Of a DNA stretch of 64,000 nt, positions 28,095-38,278 are shown one piece after another. Positions within the stretch are counted from its first letter, which is position 1; every line of letters starts with the position of its first letter. Under the pieces are notes generated by a model. It was not told the origin of the DNA. It ran no database searches and worked only from the letters and a program-made list of their open reading frames with translations. The position numbers and the translations under genes are program-made. The DNA is taken from contig CBDDBH010000014.1 of assembly GCA_965225625.1 (NCBI GenBank), positions 1 to 64,000 of the forward strand, in the 5' to 3' direction. The DNA is from CBDDBH01 sp965225625 (GTDB taxonomy: Bacteria > Pseudomonadota > Gammaproteobacteria > JADZEE01).

Positions 28095-28301
28095 TCAACC
28101 CGAAGGCGTTACGGCTCTCGCTTGTAATCCTTTCGGCCCTCGCTCAACTTCATAGCTTACAGATTGACCCTCGGTCAAGGTTCGGAACCCATCCCCCTGG
28201 ATGGAACTGTAATGTACAAATACGTCTTCACTGCCTTCCTCCGGCGTAATAAAGCCGAACCCTTTCGTCTCGTTAAACCACTTAACCTTACCATTTGGCA
28301 T
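28095..28301 (-). CDS. Cold-shock domain protein (CspA family)
   Basis: The 68-residue protein is a single OB-fold cold-shock domain with both RNP motifs, KGFGFIT and VFVHYSSI. It binds single-stranded RNA/DNA and acts as an RNA chaperone. Length and sequence are typical of proteobacterial Csp proteins. The roughly 200-base gap to the divergent reductase gene leaves room for a structured 5' leader, as found in other csp genes, but I did not resolve one. Confidence 0.96.
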   Translation of the reverse strand: MPNGKVKWFNETKGFGFITPEEGSEDVFVHYSSIQGDGFRTLTEGQSVSYEVERGPKGLQARAVTPSG

Positions 28302-28503
28302 GATCGAACTCCTTAAAAATTTACTGCCGCTACTTGCACAGCTTCGAAAGGGTAGAAACTCAAATTGCGAGAGCCCTGTAGACTACCTACTTCGAGACTG
28401 CAATCTTATCGAAGCATAGTTCAATCGCGCAGCCCTTTCCAGCAAAATGCACTGCTTAGGTGTGCTAGATTGGAGCGCCGGGTTGGTATTTCCGAGTGAG
28501 TAA

Positions 28504-29277
28504 ATGGTCGCAGACAATTCCACATTACAGGGCAAGGTGTGCTTGGTCACGGGCGCGGCGCGGCGCGTTGGCCGGGTGGTTGCTTTGCGTCTTGCCACCG
28601 CCGGTATGGATGTAGCGATAACCTATCGTGATAGCGAATCAGATGCACAGGCGTTGGTGGCTCAGATCCAACAGCTGGGACGCACGGCGATAGCGATTCG
28701 AGTGGATTTGTCGCAGGCAGAGGCGATCGACAAAATCGAAACCGTGTTTAAGCAGACGTTCACTCGCCTCGACGCATTGATCAACAATGCCAGCACGTTC
28801 GAACCGACGCCGCTGGATACGGTATCCACGCACACGTATGACCACGACATGGCAGTTAACGCGCGCGCACCACTGATGTTGACGCAGGCGTTTGCACCCT
28901 TGTTGGCGGCAAACTATTCTGCCGAGGAGCCGCACAGCCCGGGACGAATTGTCAATTTCATTGATATCCATGTACTTGGTGAGCCGCTGAAAGGCTATAT
29001 CTCATATAATGCTTCCAAGGCGGCGCTAATGGAAATTACGGCTACCAGCGCGCTGGAACTGGCACCGCAAATCACGGTAAATGCAATTGCGCCGGGTGTG
29101 GTTGATTGGGCCGATAGTTATTCGGAAAAAATGAAACAACAGTACATGCGCCGAGTGCCTCTGGCGCGGCCCGGAACTGCCCAGGATGTTGCGGCAAGCG
29201 TCCTTTTCCTCGTTCGGGATGCCAGTTATTGCACGGGCCAGATCATCAAACTCGATGGTGGGCGATCGCTAACTTGA
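28504..29277 (+). CDS. Pteridine reductase-type SDR (FolM/PTR1-like)
   Basis: The 257-residue short-chain dehydrogenase has TGAARRVGRVVA as its cofactor loop; the arginine inside it is typical of NADPH-dependent pteridine reductases. INNAST, NFIDIHVLGEPLKGY and YNASKAAL follow. The usual catalytic serine region reads FIDIH, with an aspartate, as in PTR1. It probably reduces dihydropterins or dihydrofolate in the cytoplasm (inference from family). Start ATG at 28504. Confidence 0.85.
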   Translation: MVADNSTLQGKVCLVTGAARRVGRVVALRLATAGMDVAITYRDSESDAQALVAQIQQLGRTAIAIRVDLSQAEAIDKIETVFKQTFTRLDALINNASTFEPTPLDTVSTHTYDHDMAVNARAPLMLTQAFAPLLAANYSAEEPHSPGRIVNFIDIHVLGEPLKGYISYNASKAALMEITATSALELAPQITVNAIAPGVVDWADSYSEKMKQQYMRRVPLARPGTAQDVAASVLFLVRDASYCTGQIIKLDGGRSLT

Positions 29278-29339
29278 GTTACGCTTGCTATAGCGCGATT
29301 TTCGGAAAATCATATGCCCCTAGGATCTCGGAGACAATC

Positions 29340-29717
29340 ATGACCAGAACCGTTCTATTTGTCGTTCTACTTTGTGCCGCATCCAGCGCCGTCGCCGACT
29401 TTCACGTGTTTACGGATCGCGATGGCAAACGTCACGTTAGCAATATTGCCCCTGAAGGGTTCGCGTCGAACGGCAGCATCAAGCCGAAATATGATCCGAA
29501 TTCCGTCGTCTACCAATACCCGATGATGCTACGCCAACTAAACGAAATGCGTATCGAGAGCGAGCAGCGGGCACGTGAGGAGGCTGGGCTCGATCCAGAG
29601 GTACATGTAATACGGGCGGCGGCGCCGACTTTCGAAGAGGGACCGAAGGAAGGGTTGATGGGACTGCAGGGTCTGATAGAACTGGAGAAACGCGGCGGTC
29701 GCTGGACACCGGAATAA
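29340..29717 (+). CDS. DUF4124-like secreted protein
   Basis: CGGAG before the ATG at 29340 sets the start. The 125-residue product has a signal peptide (RTVLFVVLLCAASSAVA) followed by DFHVFTDRDGKRHVSNIAPEG, a small beta motif like those in DUF4124 proteins, which are common envelope proteins of unknown function. The rest is helical and charged. It is 62 bases downstream of the pteridine-reductase gene. Confidence 0.75.
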   Translation: MTRTVLFVVLLCAASSAVADFHVFTDRDGKRHVSNIAPEGFASNGSIKPKYDPNSVVYQYPMMLRQLNEMRIESEQRAREEAGLDPEVHVIRAAAPTFEEGPKEGLMGLQGLIELEKRGGRWTPE

Positions 29718-29766
29718 AGCAAGTTCACCTCGGTAAACGTCACCTTAAGGTGCCATGCAGTAAAGG

Positions 29767-31197
29767 CTAATCGCCGCCCAGTTCCCTATAGCGCGCTAAA
29801 TGGCGTTCCGCCGCAGCACTGTCGCCAAGCTGTTCGTAAGCCTGGCTTAATAACAGATAAGTGCGCGGCAGATTTTCGTCAAGCGCCAAAGCTTGCTGGA
29901 GCTCTTTCACGGCCAGTTCATAATCAGCCGGATTTTCGGCGATCTGTAATGCCACCTCAGCAATTTGTAGACGTCGCAATGCCTCGGGATTGGGGCCCTG
30001 CAGCCGCGCCACCTGATCGTCAATCGGCGCCACTGGGCGAGCCGGTTGGTTCGCTTCAATAGCGGGCGGCGCTGCCTCAGGTGTCAAAGTCGGCTGCGTG
30101 ATGGCAGCGATGTCGAGATATCTATATGCCAGATAGACGCCGACGATAATTGCGATCAGCAAGGTCACACCCAGCAGCGGCCAGACAACGTTGCGTTTTC
30201 GCTTAGGCTCTTCGACAACTGTCGCTTCAGGCGGCGGCGCCTCATCGAGGATCGGCTCTTCGTGAAACTCCGAATGTGCGGCCGTGTGTTGCGCCGGCGC
30301 GGTTTTCCCAGACAGCTTGTCGAGCTGCAAAGCCGTTCGCCATTCTGCTACCGACTGCGGCCGTTGCGTGCGGTGATACGCCAGCGCCCAATCGATGGCT
30401 TGTAGAAAACCGGCCGAATAGCGGCCGCTGCCGAGCTGGCTTAATGGCTGATAGGGATCTGCTCCGCCCTCCAAAGCTTTCATCCGTTCAAGTGACGGGA
30501 TCGGGGTGTGGCCAACAATCGCCTCGTACACAATGGCGGCCAGCGCATAAATATCCGTAGAAGACCCTTGTTTGCCGGACTGCCTCGCGTATTGCTCCAC
30601 GGCAGCGTAGCCGGGCATCAGAACTTTTTTCAACGCACGGGCGCGTCGCGCATAGGACTGGCGGGCAGCTCCAAAACCCGTTAACACAGGCGTACCGTTG
30701 TTGTCGAGGATGATATTTTCCGGCCGCAAAGCGAGATGATAAAACTCCGCTTCGTGGATTATCTGCAACCCATCCAGCAACGTCGCCAGCAACCGCTTGA
30801 GCGCATCCTCGTTGGCTGCATGCGTCTGCAGGTAGTCGCCAAGCGTGGAGCCTTTCAGGTGGGCCATCACAACGTAGCCGGTATTATTTGCTTCGAACAT
30901 GCTCAGCACATCAACGATACACAAGTGCTTGAGCTTGGCGATGATCCGCGCTTCGGTAAGGAACTGGTGAAAACCGTGTTGTAGCTGGGCCTGTTTGTCA
31001 GGTGAACGTGGTTGCACCGAGCCATCTGCACCGCGCACGACGATATCGGAGGGAAAAAACTCCTTGATCACGACTTCCTGATCCAGGTTTCCATCGAAGC
31101 CGGCGTAATTAATCACGAAGCTACCCGAGCTGAGCACGCCTCTGACGTCGTGCCACATCAGCCGTTGCTCCGATAATGCTTGCGGGTTGTCTGCCAT
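29767..31197 (-). CDS. Ser/Thr kinase-like protein lacking catalytic Asp residues (predicted pseudokinase)
   Basis: The ATG at 31197 gives 476 residues; a TTG start at 31233 would add 12. The N-terminal domain is a member of the bacterial kinase group with VVIKEFFPSDIVVR (ATP-site Lys45) and VLTGFGAARQSYARR. However, the HRD motif reads H154-L-A and DFG reads G174-F-G, so both catalytic aspartates are missing. The domain is followed by a proline-rich linker, one membrane helix (about 338-359) and a periplasmic TPR-like region (about 395-476). It may work as a sensor or scaffold. Downstream genes diverge. Confidence 0.85.
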   Translation of the reverse strand: MADNPQALSEQRLMWHDVRGVLSSGSFVINYAGFDGNLDQEVVIKEFFPSDIVVRGADGSVQPRSPDKQAQLQHGFHQFLTEARIIAKLKHLCIVDVLSMFEANNTGYVVMAHLKGSTLGDYLQTHAANEDALKRLLATLLDGLQIIHEAEFYHLALRPENIILDNNGTPVLTGFGAARQSYARRARALKKVLMPGYAAVEQYARQSGKQGSSTDIYALAAIVYEAIVGHTPIPSLERMKALEGGADPYQPLSQLGSGRYSAGFLQAIDWALAYHRTQRPQSVAEWRTALQLDKLSGKTAPAQHTAAHSEFHEEPILDEAPPPEATVVEEPKRKRNVVWPLLGVTLLIAIIVGVYLAYRYLDIAAITQPTLTPEAAPPAIEANQPARPVAPIDDQVARLQGPNPEALRRLQIAEVALQIAENPADYELAVKELQQALALDENLPRTYLLLSQAYEQLGDSAAAERHLARYRELGGD

Positions 31198-31348
31198 GAC
31201 TCGTTGCGTAGTTAGCCCGTTGTTGCGATACAAATACTTGAACCATCCGCAGGTATTGCTGCGCGCTCACCCTATCATAAAGATATTACCCAAGCGTTCT
31301 CTCAGCACCGCGAAGATGGTATCGTCGCCGCCGCGGAGACGTGGACGT

Positions 31349-32125
31349 ATGGTAACTCAGAGCGTTTCGTACCTATCACTTAATAAAGGCGTACGCCTGG
31401 CCTACGTCCACGTTCCCGGTCGCCTGCCCGGAGTGGTCTTTTTGCCCGGCTTTCGCTCGGACATGACCGGCGGCAAAGCGCTCGCGCTTGAAGCACTGTG
31501 TCGGGCACGCGGCTGCTCTTTTTTGCGATTTGATTATCAAGGTCACGGCCAATCTTCCGGGAAATTCATTGATGGAACGCTTGGTCAGTGGGCAGCTGAT
31601 GCGATTCAGCTGCTCGACGAAGTCACCCAAGGCCCTCAGATCCTGGTCGGTTCCTCAATGGGAGGATGGCTTATGTTGCTCGCGGCGCTGGCTCGCCCCA
31701 GCCGTGTCGCCGGACTCGTCGGGGTCGCTGCAGCGCCTGATTTCACCGCAGACTTCGAGCGCACGCTCAGTCCGGTGCAAAAACAGGCGCTTGATAAGCA
31801 TGGCCGCATTGATATCCCGAGTGACTACTCCGCGGAACCGACACCCTTTACCAAAGCACTGATCGCCGACGGGCGCCGGCATTTACTATTGAGCACCGAG
31901 ATCGCATTGACATGCCCAATCCGCCTGTTACACGGGATGTGCGACCCTGATGTTCCCTGGCAGACATCGCTAACGTTAGCGCGGCAAGTGCAATCGGAAG
32001 ATGTCGTGCTCCATTTTGTCAAAGACGGTGACCATCGTTTATCTCGCGATAGTGATATCGACCGGATGCAAGATGTAGTTGCGGGCCTGCTGGATCAGAT
32101 CGCTCCCGGGCTGGAAGAAGTTTGA
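31349..32125 (+). CDS. Alpha/beta hydrolase (ABHD10-like)
   Basis: The ATG at 31349 has GGAG ten bases upstream and gives 258 residues. PGVVFLPGFRSDM is the oxyanion loop, GSSMGGWLMLLAA the nucleophile elbow (Ser near residue 103), CDPDVPW a likely acid site and DGDHRLSRD the catalytic histidine region. This matches the small serine hydrolases related to human ABHD10. Substrate unknown. The giant uvrA gene begins 16 bases after its stop, so the two are likely co-transcribed. Confidence 0.85.
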   Translation: MVTQSVSYLSLNKGVRLAYVHVPGRLPGVVFLPGFRSDMTGGKALALEALCRARGCSFLRFDYQGHGQSSGKFIDGTLGQWAADAIQLLDEVTQGPQILVGSSMGGWLMLLAALARPSRVAGLVGVAAAPDFTADFERTLSPVQKQALDKHGRIDIPSDYSAEPTPFTKALIADGRRHLLLSTEIALTCPIRLLHGMCDPDVPWQTSLTLARQVQSEDVVLHFVKDGDHRLSRDSDIDRMQDVVAGLLDQIAPGLEEV

Positions 32126-32141
32126 TTAGCCGACGAACCGC

Positions 32142-35100
32142 ATGAGTATCCCAAAGCGCCCCGGCACCTCGGCAACTCGACGAGACTCGACGGCAAGCGA
32201 CAACTGCATCCGCATTCGAGGTGCGCGTCACAACAATCTGCGCAACCTTGATCTAGAGCTACCGCTAAATGAGTTGATTGTGATTACTGGCGTCAGCGGA
32301 TCTGGCAAATCATCGCTCGCCTTCGACACCATTTATTCCGAAGGCCAGCGACGCTACGTCGAGACCTTTTCTCCGTACGCGAGGCAGTTTCTCGATCGCA
32401 TGGATAAACCGCAAGTCGATCAAATTGACGGCATCCCACCCGCCATCGCGATAGACCAGACCAATCCGGTACGCACGTCGCGTTCGACCGTTGGCACTAT
32501 GACGGAAATCAACGACCACATAAAGTTGCTGTTCGCGCGCGCTGCTCAATTATTCTGTAGCAACTGCGCGCAGGCTGTGCACAGCGACACACCGCAGAGC
32601 ATAGTCTCGACGCTGCTCGTTCAAACAAATCCAAACGGCGGCGGCAACCCATTGCGTGTGTTAGTGACAGCCGATGTGCATGTGCCGAAAAACTTCACCG
32701 TTAGCGAAGTAGAATCATTGCTCGCCGCTCAAGGCTACACACGCATTCACGAAAAACGCGGCCACCACCTGACCGTAATCCAGGATCGGCTGCGACTCAA
32801 CGAAGCCAACCGCAACCGACTGGGCGAGGCTTTGGAAGGCGCTCTCAAGCTCGGTCGCGGCCATGTCGCTGCAAAGATATTGGACGGCGACGGCAAAGTC
32901 TGCGAGCAATTGCGATTTTCCAACAAGCTGCATTGTGCATCGTGCGACATCCACTACCAGGAGCCCATCGCCAATACTTTTTCATTTAATTCGCCCGTCG
33001 GCGCTTGCGAGGCGTGCCGTGGGTTTGGGCGGACCATGGCCATTGACTATCAATTGGTGATCCCCGACGAAAGCAAAACGCTGGCGGATGGTGCCGTCAA
33101 GCCGTGGCAAACCGACAGTTACCGGGAGTGTCATGAGGAGATGCTTAAGTTCGCCGGGCGCCGCGGTATTCCAATCGATGTGCCTTGGCGAAAGTTGGGG
33201 CAACGACATCGTAGCTGGGTAATCGACGGTGAGGGCTCTTGGCGAGAACGCAAGTGGTACGGCGTGAAGCGGTTCTTCGCCTGGCTGGAAACCAAGAGCT
33301 ACAAAATGCATATCCGCGTATTGCTCTCGAAATATCGCGCCTATAATCCCTGTTCGCACTGCGACGGCGCCCGCCTGAAACCTGAAGGTTTATTGTGGCG
33401 TCTTGGCACTGCGGCTGATGCCAGAGTCGCGGGTGAGCAACGCGCGCACGCGGCAGGCCAGAATAACTATCCGTTGGCGCACCCGCCCGGCCTGAATGTA
33501 CATGACCTCATGTTGCTGCCGCTGACCCAGTGTTTCGCCTTTTTTGAGACGCTGCACTTGCCGGCACCACTGGATGAGGCGACGGAACTACTGCTGGAAG
33601 GCATTCGCACGCGGCTGAGTTATCTAGTGGAGGTGGGGCTGGGTTATCTTACCCTGGACAGACAATCGCGAACCTTGAGCGGCGGCGAGGTACAACGCAT
33701 AAACCTGACTACAGCGCTGGGTACGTCACTGGTCAATACGCTGTTCGTGCTGGATGAACCCAGCATCGGTCTGCACACACGCGATATGCAGCGCATCGTC
33801 CAAGTGCTGCACAGACTCAGAGACGCCGGTAACTCACTGGTGGTGGTCGAGCACGATCCGTTTGTAATGCGCGCCGCCGATCGGATCATTGATATGGGAC
33901 CTGGGCCGGGAGAAAACGGTGGCCGAATCGTTTTTGCCGGGACGCCGCGCCAGCTACTGCGTTCTCGCAATTCCCTTACCGGCGATTATCTGAGCGGACG
34001 CCTGCACACGGTAGCGCAGCGGCACATAACCAAGCCGCTAGCGAAACATTACATCGAAATCCTCGGCGCCGCTGAGCACAATCTGCGCAATATCGACGTC
34101 AAGATCCCGCTCAATCGCATGACCTGCATCACCGGCGTGAGTGGTTCGGGCAAATCAACGTTAATGCAATCGATCTGTTACAACGGACTGCGCAAGATCA
34201 AAGGCAAACCGATCGAACCGCCGGGCAAGCATCGCGCAATCCGGGGTGCGCAACATATCGGCGAAGTGGTTTTGGTTGACCAGTCCCCGATCGGAAAAAC
34301 CACGCGCTCCAATCCGGCCAGTTATGTGGGCGCCCTGGATGCAATTCGCAAGGTCTTTGCGCAACAACCGCTCGCAATTGAACGCGGTTATACCGCCGGC
34401 ACATTCAGCTTTAATTCGGGTAATGGTCGCTGTCCGGCATGCGGCGGTAATGGCTTCGAGCACATCGAGATGCAATTCCTGAGCGACGTGTATTTGCGCT
34501 GCGCTGATTGCGATGGACGCCGCTACCGCGCCGAGATCCTGGAGGTCGGACTGTTGCCCGACGCCCACCAGGCTCAAGCAACGGCCAAGTCCATTGCCGA
34601 TGTACTGGATATGACGGTTTCCGAGGCGCTGCTGCATTTTGTCAAGCATGCCCCCATTAAAGATGCCTTACAGCCGCTTGCTGCGGTCGGACTGGGCTAT
34701 GTGAAGCTTGGCCAGCCGGTGCCAACCTTGAGCGGTGGCGAAGCGCAGCGTCTCAAGCTCGCCGGCCATCTGGCCGGGCGTTCCGGCGGCGCCAACAGAC
34801 AGAGCAAAAACACCTTACTCCTGCTCGACGAACCGACGACTGGCCTGCACTTCGCCGACATCGCGAAGTTGCTGGACGCGTTCCGCGAATTGGTCGCGCA
34901 AGGCCATTCACTTGTGGTGATCGAACACAACCTGGAAGTCGTTGCCGCGGCCGATTGGATCATTGATTTGGGTCCCGAAGGCGGAAATGCCGGTGGAGAA
35001 ATCCTTTGCACCGGAACACCTGACGACATTGCCGGCCACCCACAAAGTCATACCGGCAGCGCATTACGCGGGATGTTTGATGCACCCGGAGGGCCTCAAT

Positions 35101-37754
35101 CACGCGTTAAACTTGCACGGCGGAAGAGGCAAGCGGTCAAGCGAGAGTTCATCCAAATCCACAATGCACGCGAACACAACTTAAAAGAAGTCGACATCGA
35201 TGTGCCGCGTAAGGGATTCACTGTAATTACCGGTGTGAGCGGCAGCGGCAAAAGCACCGTCGCCTTCGATATCTTGTTTGCTGAAGGCCAACGGCGTTAC
35301 CTCGAGTCCTTGAACGCCTACGCACGTCAATATGTGCAACCGGCCTCGCGACCCGACGTCGACGCAATATTCGGCATACCGCCAACGGTCGCGATCGAGC
35401 AACGCACCAGCCGCGGTGGTCGCAAGAGCACTGTTGCGACGATGACCGAGATCTATCATTTTCTGCGATTACTGTTCGTGAAACTCGGCACGCAGTATTG
35501 TCCCGACTGTAACATCCCAATCGATGCACAATCCGAACACGCGATCGCGAGCAAAATTCTGCGGGAATACCGGGGGCAGACGATTGATTTACTCGCGCCT
35601 CTGGTGGTCGCGCGTAAGGGCTACTACACGGACCTGGCTAAGTGGGCTGCGGCGAAAGGATTTGTAAGCTTACGCGTCGATGGCACACTGACAGCAACCG
35701 CGAACTGGCCACGGCTCGATCGATTTCAAGAACATAACATCGAGCTGCCGGTTAGCGCAGTAGTGGTTGAGCCCGCGCGAGAACACGAGCTTGCCGCGGC
35801 GCTTACACGCGCATTGGACTTCGGCAAAGGCATGGTCCGGGTCGCTGCGCACGACAACCACAAGCGTCAAACAACGACGAGTGCAGACACGCTTTTCTCG
35901 ACCAAGCATGCATGTCCGCGGTGCAGCCGCAGCTTCGGCGTTTTGGATCCGCGCTTATTTTCCTTCAATTCCCGTCATGGTTGGTGCCAGCGCTGCTATG
36001 GCACGGGGCTGGAACTGGAAGGCTTCGATGCGGAACAGACTGGCGAGGAAGTTTGGTGGACGGACAGGTGGGAAGAGGCGGAGCGGCCTTGTTCCGCATG
36101 TGCCGGGCGGCGACTACGACCAGAGGCATTAGCCGTTAAGTTTCACAACAGTGACATCGCACAACTTACCGCGTTACCCATCGGTGCCGCCGAGCAGAAA
36201 TTCAGCACTCTGCGCCTGGACGGCCGCGACGCCGAGGTCGCGCGCGACATTCTCGCTGAGCTTCGTGGCCGCCTGCAGTTTCTCACCCAAGTGGGACTAT
36301 CGTACCTGTCGATGGATCGTGCCGCCCCCAGCCTGAGCGGCGGCGAAGCGCAACGCATACGTCTTGCCGCGCAATTGGGCTCCAATCTTCGTGGTGTGTG
36401 CTACATCCTCGATGAACCGACCATCGGACTGCATTCCAGAGATAACAACATGCTACTTGCAACCCTGCGGGAATTGGAGCGTAAGGGTAATACGGTAGTT
36501 GTCGTCGAACACGACGAGGACACTATCCGCAGCGCCGATCACATTATCGATCTGGGTCCCGGTGCCGGCATACAAGGTGGTCGGGTAGTCGCGCAAGGCT
36601 CGGTGGCAAAACTCATGCGCACGCGAGAGTCCCTAACGGGCCGCTTTCTTGCCAAACCGCTGCAGCATCCACTGCCGGATGCGCGCGCGGCGGTCCGCGC
36701 TGCCAGTACCCGTCTGAAGATTTCCAACGCGTGCTTGAATAATCTCAAGAGAATCAACGTTGCTATACCGTTACAACGCCTGGTGTGTGTGACCGGCGTC
36801 AGCGGCAGTGGCAAAAGCACATTGGTGCGGGAAGTATTGAGAGACGGTTTACAACTGCTGATCGCCGCACGTAAGCACAAACGCAGAAAACTGGATCTAC
36901 GTGGCTGCAGCGCCATTAGCGGCGACGAGCCTATTTCACGGGTACTCGAGGTCGATCAGACACCCATCGGCAAAACGCCGCGCTCGTGTCCCGCGACCTA
37001 CGTCGGTTTTTGGGATTACGTCCGCCGTCTGTTTGCGGACACTGCCGAGGCGCGGATCCGCGGTTACGCCGCGAGTCGTTTCTCATTTAATGTACACGGC
37101 GGTCGCTGTGCGGCGTGCGATGGCCAAGGCGTGAAGAAGGTTGAAATGAGTTTTCTTCCAGACGTCAAGGTTCGCTGTGCAATTTGCGACGGCGCGCGCT
37201 TTAATTCAGACACATTGGATGTTCGATTCAAAAACAAGAACGTCGCGGATGTCTTGGCGATGAGCATCGATGAAGCAGTCGTCTTCTTCGAGGCCCACCC
37301 GAAGGTCTACCACGCGTTAAAATTGCTCCAGGACGTCGGCCTGGGATATCTCACGCTGGGCCAGCCGAGCCCGACGTTGAGCGGCGGCGAAGCGCAGCGC
37401 ATCAAACTCGTCACCGAACTTGCCAAGGCCCGCCCCAACCTGAATACGCGGCTAGGCGCAAACCACACGCTTTACGTACTCGACGAACCGACGATAGGAC
37501 TGCATATGGCGGATGTCGAAAAACTCATCCGGGTTCTGCATCGTCTCGCGGCCACCAACAATAGCGTGATCGTCATCGAACATAATCTCGATGTTATTGC
37601 AGAGGCCGACTACGTCATCGATCTTGGACCCGAGGGTGGCGACGCTGGCGGTCGCGTCGTCGCTAGAGGGACACCGGAGAAAATAGCGCGCGCCAAACTC
37701 CCTTCACATACCGGCAAAGCGTTGGCCGACTTCGGCAAGTCACGCCATCAATGA
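32142..37754 (+). CDS. uvrA: Tandem-fused (double-length) UvrA
   Basis: A 1870-residue protein that contains two complete UvrA sequences head to tail. Four Walker A loops (GVSGSGKS) are near residues 50, 665, 1030 and 1551, and four LSGGE signatures near 511, 863, 1397 and 1747. Zinc-finger cysteine pairs appear in each copy (CSHCDGARLK, CPACGGNGFEH, CAACDGQGVKK, CAICDGARFN). Normal UvrA is about 940 residues and dimerises to find damaged DNA for UvrBC; this protein could be an intramolecular dimer. Each copy keeps all the motifs I can check, so neither half looks dead. No other uvr gene is near. Confidence 0.92.
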   Translation: MSIPKRPGTSATRRDSTASDNCIRIRGARHNNLRNLDLELPLNELIVITGVSGSGKSSLAFDTIYSEGQRRYVETFSPYARQFLDRMDKPQVDQIDGIPPAIAIDQTNPVRTSRSTVGTMTEINDHIKLLFARAAQLFCSNCAQAVHSDTPQSIVSTLLVQTNPNGGGNPLRVLVTADVHVPKNFTVSEVESLLAAQGYTRIHEKRGHHLTVIQDRLRLNEANRNRLGEALEGALKLGRGHVAAKILDGDGKVCEQLRFSNKLHCASCDIHYQEPIANTFSFNSPVGACEACRGFGRTMAIDYQLVIPDESKTLADGAVKPWQTDSYRECHEEMLKFAGRRGIPIDVPWRKLGQRHRSWVIDGEGSWRERKWYGVKRFFAWLETKSYKMHIRVLLSKYRAYNPCSHCDGARLKPEGLLWRLGTAADARVAGEQRAHAAGQNNYPLAHPPGLNVHDLMLLPLTQCFAFFETLHLPAPLDEATELLLEGIRTRLSYLVEVGLGYLTLDRQSRTLSGGEVQRINLTTALGTSLVNTLFVLDEPSIGLHTRDMQRIVQVLHRLRDAGNSLVVVEHDPFVMRAADRIIDMGPGPGENGGRIVFAGTPRQLLRSRNSLTGDYLSGRLHTVAQRHITKPLAKHYIEILGAAEHNLRNIDVKIPLNRMTCITGVSGSGKSTLMQSICYNGLRKIKGKPIEPPGKHRAIRGAQHIGEVVLVDQSPIGKTTRSNPASYVGALDAIRKVFAQQPLAIERGYTAGTFSFNSGNGRCPACGGNGFEHIEMQFLSDVYLRCADCDGRRYRAEILEVGLLPDAHQAQATAKSIADVLDMTVSEALLHFVKHAPIKDALQPLAAVGLGYVKLGQPVPTLSGGEAQRLKLAGHLAGRSGGANRQSKNTLLLLDEPTTGLHFADIAKLLDAFRELVAQGHSLVVIEHNLEVVAAADWIIDLGPEGGNAGGEILCTGTPDDIAGHPQSHTGSALRGMFDAPGGPQSRVKLARRKRQAVKREFIQIHNAREHNLKEVDIDVPRKGFTVITGVSGSGKSTVAFDILFAEGQRRYLESLNAYARQYVQPASRPDVDAIFGIPPTVAIEQRTSRGGRKSTVATMTEIYHFLRLLFVKLGTQYCPDCNIPIDAQSEHAIASKILREYRGQTIDLLAPLVVARKGYYTDLAKWAAAKGFVSLRVDGTLTATANWPRLDRFQEHNIELPVSAVVVEPAREHELAAALTRALDFGKGMVRVAAHDNHKRQTTTSADTLFSTKHACPRCSRSFGVLDPRLFSFNSRHGWCQRCYGTGLELEGFDAEQTGEEVWWTDRWEEAERPCSACAGRRLRPEALAVKFHNSDIAQLTALPIGAAEQKFSTLRLDGRDAEVARDILAELRGRLQFLTQVGLSYLSMDRAAPSLSGGEAQRIRLAAQLGSNLRGVCYILDEPTIGLHSRDNNMLLATLRELERKGNTVVVVEHDEDTIRSADHIIDLGPGAGIQGGRVVAQGSVAKLMRTRESLTGRFLAKPLQHPLPDARAAVRAASTRLKISNACLNNLKRINVAIPLQRLVCVTGVSGSGKSTLVREVLRDGLQLLIAARKHKRRKLDLRGCSAISGDEPISRVLEVDQTPIGKTPRSCPATYVGFWDYVRRLFADTAEARIRGYAASRFSFNVHGGRCAACDGQGVKKVEMSFLPDVKVRCAICDGARFNSDTLDVRFKNKNVADVLAMSIDEAVVFFEAHPKVYHALKLLQDVGLGYLTLGQPSPTLSGGEAQRIKLVTELAKARPNLNTRLGANHTLYVLDEPTIGLHMADVEKLIRVLHRLAATNNSVIVIEHNLDVIAEADYVIDLGPEGGDAGGRVVARGTPEKIARAKLPSHTGKALADFGKSRHQ

Positions 37755-37783
37755 CACCGATCCGGTAGTTGAAGTAAGCCGGG

Positions 37784-38278
37784 CTACCCGTCGCAGTGCG
37801 TGCACAAGCCTTCGATCTCAATGGTTTCGCGAACCACGCTAAATCCCATCTTACTGGCTTTGCCGGCAATCAACTTGGAGATCTCAGCGTCGTCGATTTC
37901 TGCGACGGTCCCACACTCGGTGCAAATGAAGAACTGCCCAAGGTGGCTACGGTGTGGATCTCCACAGCCGACGAAAGCGTTCAAGGACTCTATCCGGTGC
38001 ACCAGACCCACCTCTTGTAGAAAATCCAGCGCTCGGTATACCGTGGGCGGCGCGGCGCGTGCGCGATCGGCCTGTAAATCACTCAGCACATCATATGCCT
38101 TTACTGGTTCGTGATTGCTCCAGACCAGTTCTAACACCCGGCGTCGTAGCGGTGTCAAACGATGGCCAAGCTCCAGGCAATGTTGCTCAGCCGCCGAAAG
38201 CGCATCGGACACGCACTCCGAATGCCGGTGGCGCCGATCTTTGAAGTCGCGCAAGACGCGGGTCGCAGCGTTTTTCAT
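37784..38278 (-). CDS. zur: Fur-family zinc uptake regulator
   Basis: The 164-residue Fur-family repressor has LTPLRRRVLELVW and a winged helix (APPTVYRALDFL), then a metal-binding half with GDPHRSHLGQFFICTECG and the terminal GLCTHC. The paired CxxC cysteines form the structural zinc site. It is the last gene of, or 77 bases behind, the leftward znuACB-MBL unit, which identifies it as Zur rather than Fur. A candidate target is noted at 41792-41818. Confidence 0.92.
   Translation of the reverse strand: MKNAATRVLRDFKDRRHRHSECVSDALSAAEQHCLELGHRLTPLRRRVLELVWSNHEPVKAYDVLSDLQADRARAAPPTVYRALDFLQEVGLVHRIESLNAFVGCGDPHRSHLGQFFICTECGTVAEIDDAEISKLIAGKASKMGFSVVRETIEIEGLCTHCDG

Noticed and set aside
32142..37754. 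Assembly duplication of a single uvrA
   Set aside because: The two halves differ throughout in sequence and share one uninterrupted frame, so an assembly artefact would not explain them.
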